From an uncultured Acidobacteriota bacterium (GTDB lineage: Bacteria > Acidobacteriota > Vicinamibacteria > Fen-336): a DNA stretch of 48,884 nucleotides. The stretch is from contig CADEEV010000009.1 of NCBI GenBank assembly GCA_902826455.1, positions 77,186-126,069 on the forward strand, given 5' to 3'. A program made the translations under genes and the position numbers. A model generated the notes under the pieces. It made no database searches. It had not been told where the DNA came from and saw nothing but the letters and a program-made list of their open reading frames with translations. Of this stretch, positions 20,774 through 28,935 are shown piece by piece (the stretch's first letter is position 1; each line of letters starts with the position of its first letter).

Positions 20774-20971
20774 ATGCCCGGCATGCGCGCCGCGTTCGCC
20801 ACGATCCTTCTCGCGCTCTCCCTCGCGTCGTGCACCCAGAAGGACGAGTGCGAGGCTTGTTCCGGCGATTCCGACTGCAAGCCCGGCTTCGTGTGCTCGA
20901 ACTTCGACGACGGCGGGCGCCGCTGCGCCTCGGGCACCGGCTCGACGGGCTGCGCGACGCGCTCTCGGTAG
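20774..20971 (+). CDS. Small cysteine-rich lipoprotein
   Basis: 65 residues. The N-terminus is a lipoprotein signal with lipobox LASC. The mature part has seven further Cys in the pattern CEACSGDSDCKPGFVCSN and C...C near the end, resembling the Cys-rich DxDC..GxxC lipoproteins of myxobacteria-like genomes; the Cys probably form disulfides. Start ATG 20774 is preferred because GGGGAG lies 10 bases upstream; ATG 20783 is also in frame. It is the only plus-strand gene between two long minus-strand runs, sits divergent to ileS, and is convergent with the hydroxylase gene. Function unknown. Confidence 0.65.
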   Translation: MPGMRAAFATILLALSLASCTQKDECEACSGDSDCKPGFVCSNFDDGGRRCASGTGSTGCATRSR

Positions 20972-20987
20972 GGGAGCGTTCTCCCTT
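20970..20987. terminator. Short hairpin between convergent genes
   Basis: GGGAG-CGTT-CTCCC forms a five-base-pair stem, extendable by one G-T and one A-T pair, with a four-base loop. It fills the 14-base gap between the lipoprotein stop and the oppositely directed hydroxylase stop. There is no U-tract, so intrinsic termination is uncertain. Confidence 0.3.
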
Positions 20988-22074
20988 AGACCGCGGCGGG
21001 CGCCTTCTTCAGCTTCTTCATCTCGAGGTCGTGGGCCCGGGCCGCGGCCTGGTTGTCCTCGTGGACGCGGCCCTGCGGGCTGCGCTCGTAGGCCGTCCGG
21101 AAGCGCGAGAGCACCTCGATCTCCTGCGGCGAGAACGCCGGGTGCCAGAAGTTGATGAACAGCACGATGCGCGTCTCGGAGGAGTGGTTCCAGACCTCGT
21201 GCTCGTAGGAGTCGTCGAACACGAGGAGCTTGCCCTCTTCCCAGGTCCGCTGGTCGGGACCCACCCGGATCCAGCAGCCGTTCGGCACCACGAGCGGCAG
21301 GTGCGCGCGGATGATGCCGTTCATGGGGCCGGTGTGGGGCGGGATGTGGGCGTGGGCGTTCAGGGCCGAGAACATCACGTGGTCGCGCTCGAAGCGCGGC
21401 AGCGACTCGAGCAGCGCCGTCGTCTTCGGACAGCGCGCGCAGTTCTCCTCGAACTTCTTCCCGTAGAAGAAGAAGTTGAAGGTGTTCCAGCCGCCGATGC
21501 GCAGGTTGTTCTCGGTCAGGTAGGCCTTGAAGCCGGCGCCCTCCTGCTCGATGAGCGCCATGAGCTCGGACTTGATCACGGGATACGCGTCCGCGAGGGG
21601 CTGCGCCCACTCGAACTCGGCCGGGTCGTAGAAGGTCCGGGCCGGCAACCCCGGGATGTAGTACGCGGGGCGCTGCTGAGGGTGCGTGTAGGGCGACGGG
21701 ATCTTCGGCACCGCGCGGGTCGGCACCTCGAACAGCGACGGGATCTTGAGCGCATCGAGGCCCTTGCGGATCGTGGGCAGCCGGTCCATCTCGAGCAGCA
21801 CGTCGCGCAGCGGAACGATGTCCGACAGGGACGCCGAGTTGTAGGCGCTCAGCAGCTCGGCCGGCAGCTTGTGGCGCGGCACGAGTCCCAGGCCGCGCAC
21901 GAGCGACAGCATCGCGCCCTTCAGCCGGTACTCGACGAGGGACGTGTAGGGGAACAGGGCCGGCGTCTGCAGCTGGCGCTGGATGCGATTGCGCTTGAAG
22001 AGCGAGACGAAGATCGCGAAGCCGACCCAGAGCCACGCGAGCGCTCCGGTGCCGATCAGGAACCAGCGGATCAT
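20986..22074 (-). CDS. Aspartyl/asparaginyl beta-hydroxylase domain protein, membrane anchored
   Basis: 362 residues. An N-terminal TM helix (about 3-25) is followed by a soluble region and, from about 150, an Asp/Asn beta-hydroxylase fold. Visible motifs are HIPPHTGPMNGIIRAHLPL, NGCWIRVGPD and FDDSYEHEVWNHS, which supply the Fe(II) His ligands and the 2-oxoglutarate-binding Arg of this dioxygenase family. Family members hydroxylate Asp/Asn side chains or lipid A chains (LpxO-like); the substrate here is unknown. The ATG at 22074 overlaps the peptidase stop as ATGA. It is the last gene of the 30-gene minus-strand run. Confidence 0.85.
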   Translation of the reverse strand: MIRWFLIGTGALAWLWVGFAIFVSLFKRNRIQRQLQTPALFPYTSLVEYRLKGAMLSLVRGLGLVPRHKLPAELLSAYNSASLSDIVPLRDVLLEMDRLPTIRKGLDALKIPSLFEVPTRAVPKIPSPYTHPQQRPAYYIPGLPARTFYDPAEFEWAQPLADAYPVIKSELMALIEQEGAGFKAYLTENNLRIGGWNTFNFFFYGKKFEENCARCPKTTALLESLPRFERDHVMFSALNAHAHIPPHTGPMNGIIRAHLPLVVPNGCWIRVGPDQRTWEEGKLLVFDDSYEHEVWNHSSETRIVLFINFWHPAFSPQEIEVLSRFRTAYERSPQGRVHEDNQAAARAHDLEMKKLKKAPAAV

Positions 22075-23480
22075 CGCGCCCCGGGCCGGTAGAGGATCGC
22101 CCGCAGGGGCTCGAGCCTGGTGCGGGTGAGGATCTCCGTCGCCTCCGACGGCGTCAGGCGGCGGCCCGGCGCCGGCCCGTTCGCGAGAGCCCAGGCCGCG
22201 GCGGTCATCACCGCCGTGTCGAGGCTCAGCTTGAGCGGGTCCACCTTGTCGAAGGTGTCCGTGATCGCGTGGTGGTGGCTGTCGTAGGCACCCTCCTCGA
22301 CCCACAAGGAGAACGCGGGGACGCCGGCCGCGAGGAACGGGCCGTGGTCCATGTCGAAGCTGGCGTCGAGGCTCACCTGCGTCGCGCCGAGCGGCGCCAG
22401 GGGCGCCAGCACCGCCCGCGCTGCCGCCTCGAGATCGGCCCGGCCGTGGACCTTCAGGCCGCGGGGCGTCTCGGCGCCGGAGTCCATGACGAGCACCGCG
22501 CGGTGCTTGTCCAGCTCGGCTGCGTGACTCTCGACGTAGGCGCGGGAGCCGAGCAGCGCCTGCTCCTCTCCCGAGAAGAACGCGAAGCGGATCGTGCGCT
22601 TCGGCGTCAGGCCCGAGGCCTTGAGGAGGCGCGCGGCCTCGACCACCGCCGCGATGCCGGAGCCGTCGTCGTCGGCGCCCTCGGCCTGGTCCCACGAGTC
22701 GAAGTGGCCGCCGATCAGCACCACCTCGCCGGGCTCCGAGCCCGGCAGGTCCGCGATCACGTTGCGCTCCTTGTGCGGGCCGCGGTCGAGGCCGTTGGCG
22801 ACGTCGAGGCCGAGGCTCACGGGGCCCTTGGCGAGGAGCCGGCGCAGGAGCAGCGTGTCCTCCTTCGCGATCGAGAGCATCGGGAGCGGCCCATCGGGAT
22901 ACAGGCCGAACGCCGAGGTGAACAGCATGCGGCCGGCCTTGTCCGAGGGGATCAGCATCGCGGCGGCGCCGGCCCGCGCGAGGGCGCCGACGTACGCGAA
23001 GCGCATCACCTGGGACGGCGCACCGTCCAGGGCCTGGGGCTCGACCAGCACCACCGCGCCCTTGAGCTGCGCATCGGGCACCGCCGGCAGGCTCGTCTTC
23101 GGCGCGCCGAGGTCGACGAGCGGAGCGGTGATCGCCCCCTTCGTCCCCGGCACCCACGCGAACGACAGCACGTGGAGCGGTCGGTCGATCGGGCTCGCCA
23201 CGCGCACCTCGGCGTGGCCACGGGTCCAGCGCGCGCCGAGCGGGTACTCCTCGACGCGGGCGTTCGCGTAGCCGCGATCCTTCAGGGCCTTCACGAGGAA
23301 CGCGGCCGTGGCCTCGCTCTGGGGGCTGCCGGTCATGCGGCCGCCGATCGTGTCGGTCAGGGTCTCGAGGAACGCGGACGCGCCGCCGCTCGTCATGGCG
23401 CTGCCGACGAGCCTCGCCACCGTGTCGTCCTGCGGGGGCGCCGCCGCGGCCAGGGCGGCCAGCACGAGGCTCGTGAGCAT
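22071..23480 (-). CDS. Secreted M28 family metallopeptidase
   Basis: 469 residues with a short signal peptide (to about 14). A PA-like insert lies between about 110 and 235. The di-zinc M28 site follows: GGHFDSWD (257-264), ADDDGSG, SGEEQALLGS, an Asp in VLVMDSGAE, and HHHAITDTFDKVD. The layout resembles carboxypeptidase Q / aminopeptidase-type M28 enzymes that release amino acids from peptides in the periplasm or outside. It is 10 bases downstream of the YjbR-like gene and overlaps the hydroxylase start. Confidence 0.92.
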   Translation of the reverse strand: MLTSLVLAALAAAAPPQDDTVARLVGSAMTSGGASAFLETLTDTIGGRMTGSPQSEATAAFLVKALKDRGYANARVEEYPLGARWTRGHAEVRVASPIDRPLHVLSFAWVPGTKGAITAPLVDLGAPKTSLPAVPDAQLKGAVVLVEPQALDGAPSQVMRFAYVGALARAGAAAMLIPSDKAGRMLFTSAFGLYPDGPLPMLSIAKEDTLLLRRLLAKGPVSLGLDVANGLDRGPHKERNVIADLPGSEPGEVVLIGGHFDSWDQAEGADDDGSGIAAVVEAARLLKASGLTPKRTIRFAFFSGEEQALLGSRAYVESHAAELDKHRAVLVMDSGAETPRGLKVHGRADLEAAARAVLAPLAPLGATQVSLDASFDMDHGPFLAAGVPAFSLWVEEGAYDSHHHAITDTFDKVDPLKLSLDTAVMTAAAWALANGPAPGRRLTPSEATEILTRTRLEPLRAILYRPGAR

Positions 23481-23490
23481 GGGCAGGAGA

Positions 23491-23889
23491 CTACTCCAGT
23501 CGGGCCACGAGCGCTCGCGGGGCCGTCATGCGATATGCGGCCGTCAGCAGGTAGGCGACCTCGGCCCAGGCCACGGTCTTGCGGTCGAGGCGCATCGCGG
23601 TCCAGCCTCGCGGCCCCAGGTAGGGAGGCACGAAGAAACGGTCGGGGTCGTCGCCGACCAGCCGCGCCTGCTCGCCCGGCGTGGACTTGAGCCACAGCGT
23701 GACCATGCCGTCGCCGTGATGGTCGAAGCAGTAGTACGCGTAGTTCTTCTTGCGCACGCGGAACGCCCGGTGCTCCTCGCGCAGGCCCTGCACGAGCACC
23801 TCGGTCTCGGGCAGCGTGCGGACGATCGCCAGGAGCTTCGTCAGGCGCTTCTTCGACTCCGCCGTGGGCTTGATGCCGCTGGGCTTCAT
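23491..23889 (-). CDS. MmcQ/YjbR family protein
   Basis: 132 residues. It shows the MmcQ/YjbR (CyaY-like) fold pattern: EHRAFRVRKKNYAYYCFDHH, then TLWLKSTPGEQARLVGDDPDRFFVPPYLG split by short gaps, then GWTAMRLD and a C-terminal YLLTAAYRMTAP helix. The family is often called DNA-binding, but its function is not settled. It sits 7 bases after the DUF1287 gene and 10 bases before the M28 peptidase. Start ATG 23889. Confidence 0.85.
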   Translation of the reverse strand: MKPSGIKPTAESKKRLTKLLAIVRTLPETEVLVQGLREEHRAFRVRKKNYAYYCFDHHGDGMVTLWLKSTPGEQARLVGDDPDRFFVPPYLGPRGWTAMRLDRKTVAWAEVAYLLTAAYRMTAPRALVARLE

Positions 23890-23896
23890 GCGGACC

Positions 23897-24466
23897 TCAC
23901 TCTCCGAGGTAGCGATAGTGGCCGGTGATCTCGAACCCGAGCAGCATGTCCTCGAGCTCGGGGCCTCGGCCGATGTTGTGGACGATCAGCGGGCGCGCCC
24001 CGTCGGCCGTGCGGCGATCCGTCACGAGGCCGATGTGGGGCAGGGCGCCCGGCAGCATCCAGGTCACGAGGTCGCCGGCCTGGTAGTCGGCGGCGTTGCG
24101 GCTGACGGCAAGCTGCGCGTTCTGCCGCCGCAGGTAGGCCTGGAGGTTCGGCACCCGCCGGTGGTCGATGTTCGGGTCGGGCCGGGCGAGCCCCCAGGCC
24201 TTCGGGTAGCTCGAGAAGGCGCGCGCCATGTCCTCGTGGACACGCTGCTGGAGGTCGATGCCGATCGCGCGATAGGCGCGGATCACGACGTCGGTGCAGA
24301 CGCCGATGCCTGCGGGCACGTCGCCGTTCGGGTACGGGATCCGGCGGTAGCTCCCGTCATAGACGACGTGGGTTCGGGTCTGCGCGACGGCCGCAGCGAC
24401 GAGCGCGTCGATACGCGAAGGCGACGCGTCCGGCGTCAGGAGCAGGGCCAGCAGTAGGGAGGTCAG
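23897..24466 (-). CDS. DUF1287 domain protein, secreted, probable CTG start
   Basis: 189 residues if read from CTG 24466. Conserved DUF1287 segments are GVCTDVVIRAYRAIGID, MARAFSSYP, PDPNIDHRRVPNL, GDLVTWMLPGALPHIGLVTD and LIVHNIGRG. DUF1287 belongs to the NlpC/P60-like cysteine hydrolases; the Cys and His are retained. There is no ATG, GTG or TTG upstream of the domain in this frame except a GTG (24319) that would delete the N-terminus. CTG 24466 overlaps the DinB stop as CTGA, has GAGG six bases upstream, and yields a good signal peptide (TSLLLALLLTPDA). Confidence 0.75.
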   Translation of the reverse strand: MTSLLLALLLTPDASPSRIDALVAAAVAQTRTHVVYDGSYRRIPYPNGDVPAGIGVCTDVVIRAYRAIGIDLQQRVHEDMARAFSSYPKAWGLARPDPNIDHRRVPNLQAYLRRQNAQLAVSRNAADYQAGDLVTWMLPGALPHIGLVTDRRTADGARPLIVHNIGRGPELEDMLLGFEITGHYRYLGE

Positions 24467-24945
24467 GACGAGCCTCGGCGGTCGAGCTCCTTGCGGACGT
24501 ACGTCATCTGGCCCAGGTGCAGGTCGGCGTGGGCCGCCGACCGCAGGAACATCGCGAAGCGCGTCGGCACCTCCTCGACCGTGACGCCCTCGGCCTTGTA
24601 GGGCCGGCCCCAGTCGGCCTCGCCCTGCGCCTCGAGCGCGCGCACCACGACGTCGACGGCGTCGTCGAAGGCCCGCAGCACGTCGGCCTTCGGCCGGCGA
24701 CTCGCGTCGCTGAACTCGAGGGGCCGGTCGCGGACATAGCCGGTGTCGAGCATCCGCGTGCCCATGTAGAACTGCATGTTGCCGGTCAGGTGCAGCACGA
24801 GGTGGCCGATGCTGTTGCCGTACGGAAACGGCTTCGTCCAGAGCTGCGCGTCGTCGAGCGGGGCCACGAGATCGTGCACGCGACGCTGCGCGCGCCGGTA
24901 GTGGGCGGCCAGGTCGCGAGCGACGACCGCGGAAGCGTCGCTCAC
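24463..24945 (-). CDS. DinB family protein (first of four)
   Basis: 160 residues, GTG start at 24945. It has the four-helix DinB/YfiT fold with predicted metal-binding His in GHLVLHLTGN and HADLHLGQM near the C-terminus. DinB-like proteins include thiol-dependent S-transferases and metal-dependent hydrolases; no substrate is known here. It follows a second DinB gene by 10 bases and overlaps the DUF1287 gene as CTGA. Confidence 0.88.
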   Translation of the reverse strand: MSDASAVVARDLAAHYRRAQRRVHDLVAPLDDAQLWTKPFPYGNSIGHLVLHLTGNMQFYMGTRMLDTGYVRDRPLEFSDASRRPKADVLRAFDDAVDVVVRALEAQGEADWGRPYKAEGVTVEEVPTRFAMFLRSAAHADLHLGQMTYVRKELDRRGSS

Positions 24946-24955
24946 GCGACGCGCT

Positions 24956-25429
24956 TCAAGGCTGCTGCGCCGTCGCGAGCTTCTGCCGCACGGCCCCGAG
25001 GTGGTAGGCGACGTGGGCGATCGCGCCGATCGCGGCGCCCAGAGCGTCCTCGTTCGTTCCCGCGTGCGCCTCGATCGCCGTGATGAGGTTGGCGTACTCG
25101 TGGCGGAGCCGCCCCAGCAGGGCGTTCCACGTGGCGTCGTTGACCTTCGAGACGGTCCAGCTGCGGCTCCAGTCGCGCGGCTCGTTGTCGCCGGCCAGCG
25201 AGGCGGCCGACACGTCCATGGCGAAGGCGAGATGGTGGACGTGGGCCGCGATGCTCGAGCCGCCGATCAGGCGCGACGCCAGCTCGGGCGGGAGGCCCTC
25301 GAGGGCGCCCATCAGGCCCGCGCCCGGCTTGTTGTCGATGAAATGCGTCCAAGGCCCCGACGGACCGTCCACGGCCTCGCGCAGCACGACCAGGAGCTGG
25401 CGGACGACGTCGGCCTTGGGCAGGCTCAC
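24956..25429 (-). CDS. DinB-like protein (second)
   Basis: 157 residues from GTG 25429, which overlaps the stop of the GNAT gene as GTGA. A longer in-frame start at 25480 lies inside the GNAT gene and is rejected. Helix 2 carries SSIAAHVHHLAFAMD and the C-terminal helix carries IAHVAYHLGAVRQ, placing His residues as in DinB-type metal sites. Sequence similarity to the other three DinB genes of the window is low by eye, so this is not a fresh tandem copy. Confidence 0.8.
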   Translation of the reverse strand: MSLPKADVVRQLLVVLREAVDGPSGPWTHFIDNKPGAGLMGALEGLPPELASRLIGGSSIAAHVHHLAFAMDVSAASLAGDNEPRDWSRSWTVSKVNDATWNALLGRLRHEYANLITAIEAHAGTNEDALGAAIGAIAHVAYHLGAVRQKLATAQQP

Positions 25430-25863
25430 GACGCCCGCTCCGGCCGTGGCGGAAACACGTCGGTGGCGCTCAGCAGCCACGCGCTGTTGTGCTTCGTGAA
25501 GCCGATCCGGGGGTAGTAGTCGACGGCCTTCGGCGCCGAGAGCAGCACGAGGCTCGAGCGCGGCCCCATCGCCTCGCGGGTGCGCGCGATCATCTCGGTG
25601 CCGATCCCGCGGCGCTGGTGGCTGTCGCGCACCGCAAGGTCGGAGAGATAGCCGACGTACAGGAAGTCCGTCAGGGTCCTGCAGAAGCCGACCATCTGCG
25701 GGCCATCCCAGGCGGTCACGGTCAGGTTGCCGTGCTCGATCATCCTCTCGACGATGGCCCGGTCGTCGATGGGCCGGCGCTCTCCGAGCGTCGAGGCCCG
25801 CAGCAGCTCGATCACGGCGTCCACGTCGAGGGCGTTCCCGAACCGGTACTCGATCTCGGTCAT
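25426..25863 (-). CDS. GNAT family N-acetyltransferase (first of three)
   Basis: 145 residues. Motif A (SDLAVRDSHQRRGIGTEMI) contains the R/Q-x-x-G-x-G/A acetyl-CoA pyrophosphate loop; the C-terminal AVDYYPRIGFTKHNSAWLL is the usual motif B region. Acetyl acceptor unknown. ATG 25863 is preceded by TAAGAT at nine bases, without a Shine-Dalgarno, and by the largest gap (43 bases) of the long minus-strand run, so a promoter may lie here. Confidence 0.92.
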   Translation of the reverse strand: MTEIEYRFGNALDVDAVIELLRASTLGERRPIDDRAIVERMIEHGNLTVTAWDGPQMVGFCRTLTDFLYVGYLSDLAVRDSHQRRGIGTEMIARTREAMGPRSSLVLLSAPKAVDYYPRIGFTKHNSAWLLSATDVFPPRPERAS

Positions 25864-25872
25864 TTGTGCGCC

Positions 25873-25878
25873 ATCTTA
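25873..25878 (-). promoter_or_regulatory. Possible -10 box (TAAGAT) before a GNAT gene
   Basis: TAAGAT on the minus strand ends nine bases before ATG 25863. It lies in the widest spacer of the 30-gene run and would give a leaderless or nearly leaderless transcript. No strong -35 element is seen. Confidence 0.3.
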
Positions 25879-25906
25879 CGCCCGGCCGTCGCCCTCGGGC
25901 GGCCCC

Positions 25907-26284
25907 TTACCTGGACGGCTCCTCCATCGACTCGCAGCCCGGCACCTCGCGCAGGGCCGCGTAGACGGCGAGGCCGTGCTGGCGCGCCACCTTCGTCATC
26001 AGGTCGGCGCCCTGCGACGCGCCGCCCACGCGCAGGACGGCGTCGCAGTGCTCGAGCAGGCGCTCCGCGATGGGATGGAAGATCTCGTCGAACGCGGCGT
26101 CGCCCACCGTCTTCGAGCCGGCCAGCGCCACGAGCGGCAGCGCCAGCCACTCGCCCACGACCGGCACGTGGCCGCCGCGGAACAGCGGCAGCGCGTAGGC
26201 CTCCATGGCGTGGACGTTGGCCGCCATCTTCGCCGGGTCGTCGCCCGTGCCCGACCGGTAGGGACCTGCCACGAGGATCATCAT
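25907..26284 (-). CDS. DUF4406 domain protein (nucleoside 2-deoxyribosyltransferase-like fold)
   Basis: 125 residues. The N-terminus ILVAGPYRSGTGDDPAKMAAN and the later HCDAVLRVGGASQGAD follow the DUF4406 / nucleoside deoxyribosyltransferase-like pattern, in which a GPY loop and a late Ser/Asp bind a nucleotide or base. Catalysis is not shown. The start is ATG 26284, sharing one base with the upstream stop (TGATG); ATG 26281 is the next codon. Confidence 0.75.
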   Translation of the reverse strand: MMILVAGPYRSGTGDDPAKMAANVHAMEAYALPLFRGGHVPVVGEWLALPLVALAGSKTVGDAAFDEIFHPIAERLLEHCDAVLRVGGASQGADLMTKVARQHGLAVYAALREVPGCESMEEPSR

Positions 26285-26715
26285 CAGCGCGCTCCCGACG
26301 AGAGAAGGGCCCAGGCACTCGCGAACGACACGAACGCGAAGCCGCAGCCGAGGATCGGCGTCCGGAACCAGTACTGCGTCGCGAGATACAGGTACGCGGC
26401 CGAGACGGCCGTGGCCAGGGGCACGCACAGCGCGGCCTGGCTCGCGAAGCTCGCGTCGCTGCGGCCGATCACCACGACGAACAGGCCGAACAGGAGGGCG
26501 CCGAGGCTGTGGCTCAGGTTGAACCCGACCCACGCGAGCCACACGTTGGTGCGATTCGTCATCCGAACGGGGGACTCCGCCATGCGGCCCGCGAGCTCGG
26601 GGTCACGCGGCGAGAGCCCGCGGCGATCCCCCTGCCGCAGCGGGGTCGCGAGGGCATGGGCGGCGCCGAGCACCAGGTACGGCAAGGCGCCCAGGAGGAA
26701 CAGGTAGCGGCTCAA
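26284..26715 (-). CDS. Small four-helix membrane protein (LIC_13387-like)
   Basis: 143 residues with four hydrophobic helices. Recognisable segments are LFLLGALPYLVLGAAHALAT, LAWVGFNLSHSLGALLFG and LATQYWFRTPILGCGFA, a pattern I associate with the LIC_13387 family of uncharacterised membrane proteins. The start is TTG 26715, overlapping the previous stop as TTGA. No function known. Confidence 0.65.
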   Translation of the reverse strand: MSRYLFLLGALPYLVLGAAHALATPLRQGDRRGLSPRDPELAGRMAESPVRMTNRTNVWLAWVGFNLSHSLGALLFGLFVVVIGRSDASFASQAALCVPLATAVSAAYLYLATQYWFRTPILGCGFAFVSFASAWALLSSGAR

Positions 26716-27380
26716 CGGCTCACACCGATGCCCGCGACGATGCTGAAGGTGCGCCCGCGCCCAGGGAAGTCGAACACGTGGGGGTCGTGGGGCGTGCCGG
26801 CCGAGCCCAGCTCATGGAGGCTCGTGAGGCCGTAAGTGTACTGGGCCTGCACGCTCGCGACGAAGGAACCGGCCGTCCGCAAGCGCAGGCCCGCGGCGCC
26901 GAGCAGGCCCAGGTCCACGGCCTTGAGCGCGCCGAAGTCCGGATCCTCCCCGTCGGGTCCGCTGAAGAGCGACGCTCCGGTGCGGTTCCGCAGCCGGACC
27001 GACACCGCAGGGCCCGCACCAATGGTGAACGCGAGTCGACCGCCCGAGCGCCAGGCGGGCCGGACGGAGAACTCGAGGTAGTCGCCGAAGTAGCCGTACG
27101 TCTGGCGGAACGACACGCCGCCACCTCGCGGCACCCAGCGCGCCTCGAGCTCGAACATGCCCTGCGAGCCCCCATGCGAGCCCCAGTCGAGATCGCCGCG
27201 GACGCCGAACGTGGCCGCGTGGCGCGAGACGAACGGGATGGACGGCTCCTCCTTGCCGTCGGTGCGATGCAGCCGCGTCGACGCCCAGCCGCCCACGAGC
27301 TCAATCGAGTCGGCGCTCGCCTGTCCCGAGAGACCGAACGCGAACACCGTCACGACGTACTTCATCCGTATGAACTTCAC
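26712..27380 (-). CDS. Outer-membrane beta-barrel-like protein
   Basis: 222 residues. The chosen start is GTG 27380 because GGGAGG lies five bases upstream and gives a signal peptide with a basic n-region and cleavage near GQASA-DS; ATG 27365 is an alternative. The mature protein is made of alternating hydrophobic/polar strands (FELEARWVPRG, YLEFSVRPAWRS, FTIGAGPAVSVRL, AGLRLRTAGSFVASVQAQYTY in pieces) and ends FSIVAGIGVSR, as in small OmpA/OmpW-type barrels. Family not identified. The stop overlaps the next TTG start. Confidence 0.6.
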   Translation of the reverse strand: MKFIRMKYVVTVFAFGLSGQASADSIELVGGWASTRLHRTDGKEEPSIPFVSRHAATFGVRGDLDWGSHGGSQGMFELEARWVPRGGGVSFRQTYGYFGDYLEFSVRPAWRSGGRLAFTIGAGPAVSVRLRNRTGASLFSGPDGEDPDFGALKAVDLGLLGAAGLRLRTAGSFVASVQAQYTYGLTSLHELGSAGTPHDPHVFDFPGRGRTFSIVAGIGVSR

Positions 27381-27409
27381 CTCGGCCTCCCGTTGCCCCA
27401 AGGACGAGT

Positions 27410-27733
27410 CTAGGCCTGCGGCGCGCCCTCGATCGCGGGGACCAGGAATTGCTGGAGGAAATCGCGGACCAGCCTGCTCGCAAGGATCGCGGCCCACCCG
27501 CCGTCCAAGGGCGCGAGAAAAGGGAGCGGCACGGGCTCCCAGTCCTGATCCTTGCCCCGGGCCGTGACCTTGATCCTCCAGGTATGCGCGTCGTACCGCA
27601 CCAGCAGCAGCTCCGACTCCCGCACGGGGCTGTAGCGCTCGAACGAGAACTCGCCCGCGATGGTCTCCGCGAAGAGCACGAAGCCCACGGCGTTCAGGGC
27701 CCGGACGATCTCGTCGGGGATGCCCTCGCTCAT
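27410..27733 (-). CDS. Hypothetical protein
   Basis: 107 residues, ATG at 27733. A mixed alpha/beta soluble protein with no signal peptide or membrane segment. Visible features are an ERYSPVRESELLLVRYDAHT strand region and a C-terminal helix ending FLQQFLVPAIEGAPQA. I recognise no family. It is spaced 13 bases after a DinB gene and 29 bases before the barrel-like gene, and shares the base composition of its neighbours, which supports a real gene. Confidence 0.6.
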   Translation of the reverse strand: MSEGIPDEIVRALNAVGFVLFAETIAGEFSFERYSPVRESELLLVRYDAHTWRIKVTARGKDQDWEPVPLPFLAPLDGGWAAILASRLVRDFLQQFLVPAIEGAPQA

Positions 27734-27746
27734 GCGGCCTCGATCG

Positions 27747-28268
27747 CTATCGCGGCTTCTCGCCGGTCGGGTTGGCGTTGTACGCCGCCGACCCGCCGGG
27801 TGGAATCGTCAGGTACCTCCACTCGTCCCCGAGCAGGGCCTTGGCGATCACCACGATCTGGCCGACGTGATGGGCGGTGTGGGCCAGGGAGCGATGCAGC
27901 GCGTCGTGGACCGTGAGGGTGACGCCGCGGATCGCGACGTTCTTGTGGAGGTCGTCGTCTCCGAGCGCGGCCAACGTCGCGAACAGCACCGCGTAGCCGG
28001 CGTCGAGCCTGGCCTGGATCTCCGCATGGGTTGCGGCGCGGGCCAGGAACTCGGAGTCGCGGTCGCGCCAGGGCTTCTCGCCGTCCGAGGTCAGGAAGTC
28101 GGTGAAGCGCGACGCGAGGTTTCCCGAGATGTGCCAGGCGAGCGTCGCGATGGAGTTGCCGCCGAAGGGGCGGGAGAGCTCCGCTTCGGGCACCTGCTCG
28201 ATCGCCTTCGTGGCCGTCGTCCGGCCCCTGCGGTACTCGCCTTCGATCGACCCGACGATGTCGCGCAT
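27747..28268 (-). CDS. DinB-like protein, DUF1572 type (third)
   Basis: 173 residues. NSIATLAWHISGNLASRF followed by GEKPWRDRDSEF is characteristic of the DUF1572 branch of DinB-like proteins, and HTAHHVGQIVVIAK supplies the C-terminal His pair. Start ATG 28268 has GGAGG four bases upstream. The possible role is that of a metal- or thiol-dependent transferase. It is separated by 11 bases from the YidC-like gene. Confidence 0.88.
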   Translation of the reverse strand: MRDIVGSIEGEYRRGRTTATKAIEQVPEAELSRPFGGNSIATLAWHISGNLASRFTDFLTSDGEKPWRDRDSEFLARAATHAEIQARLDAGYAVLFATLAALGDDDLHKNVAIRGVTLTVHDALHRSLAHTAHHVGQIVVIAKALLGDEWRYLTIPPGGSAAYNANPTGEKPR

Positions 28269-28279
28269 GCGTCCTCCGC

Positions 28280-28915
28280 TCAGCCTTCGAACTGCAGCGC
28301 GCGCCGGCGGACGAGAGTCGCCTGGGCCACGCCGACCAGCCCCGAGGCCAGCGAATAGACGCTGATGCCGGCCGCGACGCGCGCCAGGAACACGAAGGTC
28401 AGCAGCGCCGGGATGGCGATCATGGGCACGCGTTGAGCCGCCGCGACGTTGGGCGCGAGGGCCGCAGCCCAGGCGGCGACGATGGCGCACAGCCCGGCCA
28501 GGAGGGCGTCGGGCGCCGCCAGGTCCTTGACCCAGAGGAATCGGCCCCCGTTCGCGACGCCGCGCTGGATCGCGCCGAACAGGCCCAGGAAGATCGGCGC
28601 CTGGACGGCCATGCCGGCGAGCGCGCCGCCGTCGGCGATCCGAACGCCATGGCGCTCGTAGAGCGCGCTCGTCTCCTCCAGGAGTCGCCGCGGATCCTTC
28701 TTGTGTCTTGCGCGCAGCGCTTCGAGCTGGGGCGCGAGACGCCGGAGCGCGCGCTGGGTCTCGAGGCCGCGGTAGGCGAGGCGCAGCGTCAAGGGGAACA
28801 ACAGGAGCCGCGCCGCCAGCGAGACGACGGCGATGGCCCAGCCCATGGATCCGCCCAGCGCCGTCGACGCCGTGAACAGCGCCACGTAGATGAGGTCCAC
28901 GAAGTCAGTCCACAT
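28280..28915 (-). CDS. Short YidC/Oxa1-like membrane insertase paralogue
   Basis: 211 residues with about five TM helices and no large periplasmic domain. RLLLFPLTLRLAYRG keeps the conserved first-helix Arg. The cytoplasmic hairpin (LAPQLEALRARHKKD, LYERHGV) and AVQAPIFLGLF follow the YidC core plan. YidC inserts membrane proteins. The genomic partners of the main yidC (rpmH, rnpA) are absent, so this is probably a second, specialised copy. It sits among unrelated small genes, 20 bases after a zinc-finger protein gene. Confidence 0.75.
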   Translation of the reverse strand: MWTDFVDLIYVALFTASTALGGSMGWAIAVVSLAARLLLFPLTLRLAYRGLETQRALRRLAPQLEALRARHKKDPRRLLEETSALYERHGVRIADGGALAGMAVQAPIFLGLFGAIQRGVANGGRFLWVKDLAAPDALLAGLCAIVAAWAAALAPNVAAAQRVPMIAIPALLTFVFLARVAAGISVYSLASGLVGVAQATLVRRRALQFEG

Positions 28916-28935
28916 CGACCCTCCTCCTCATGAGC

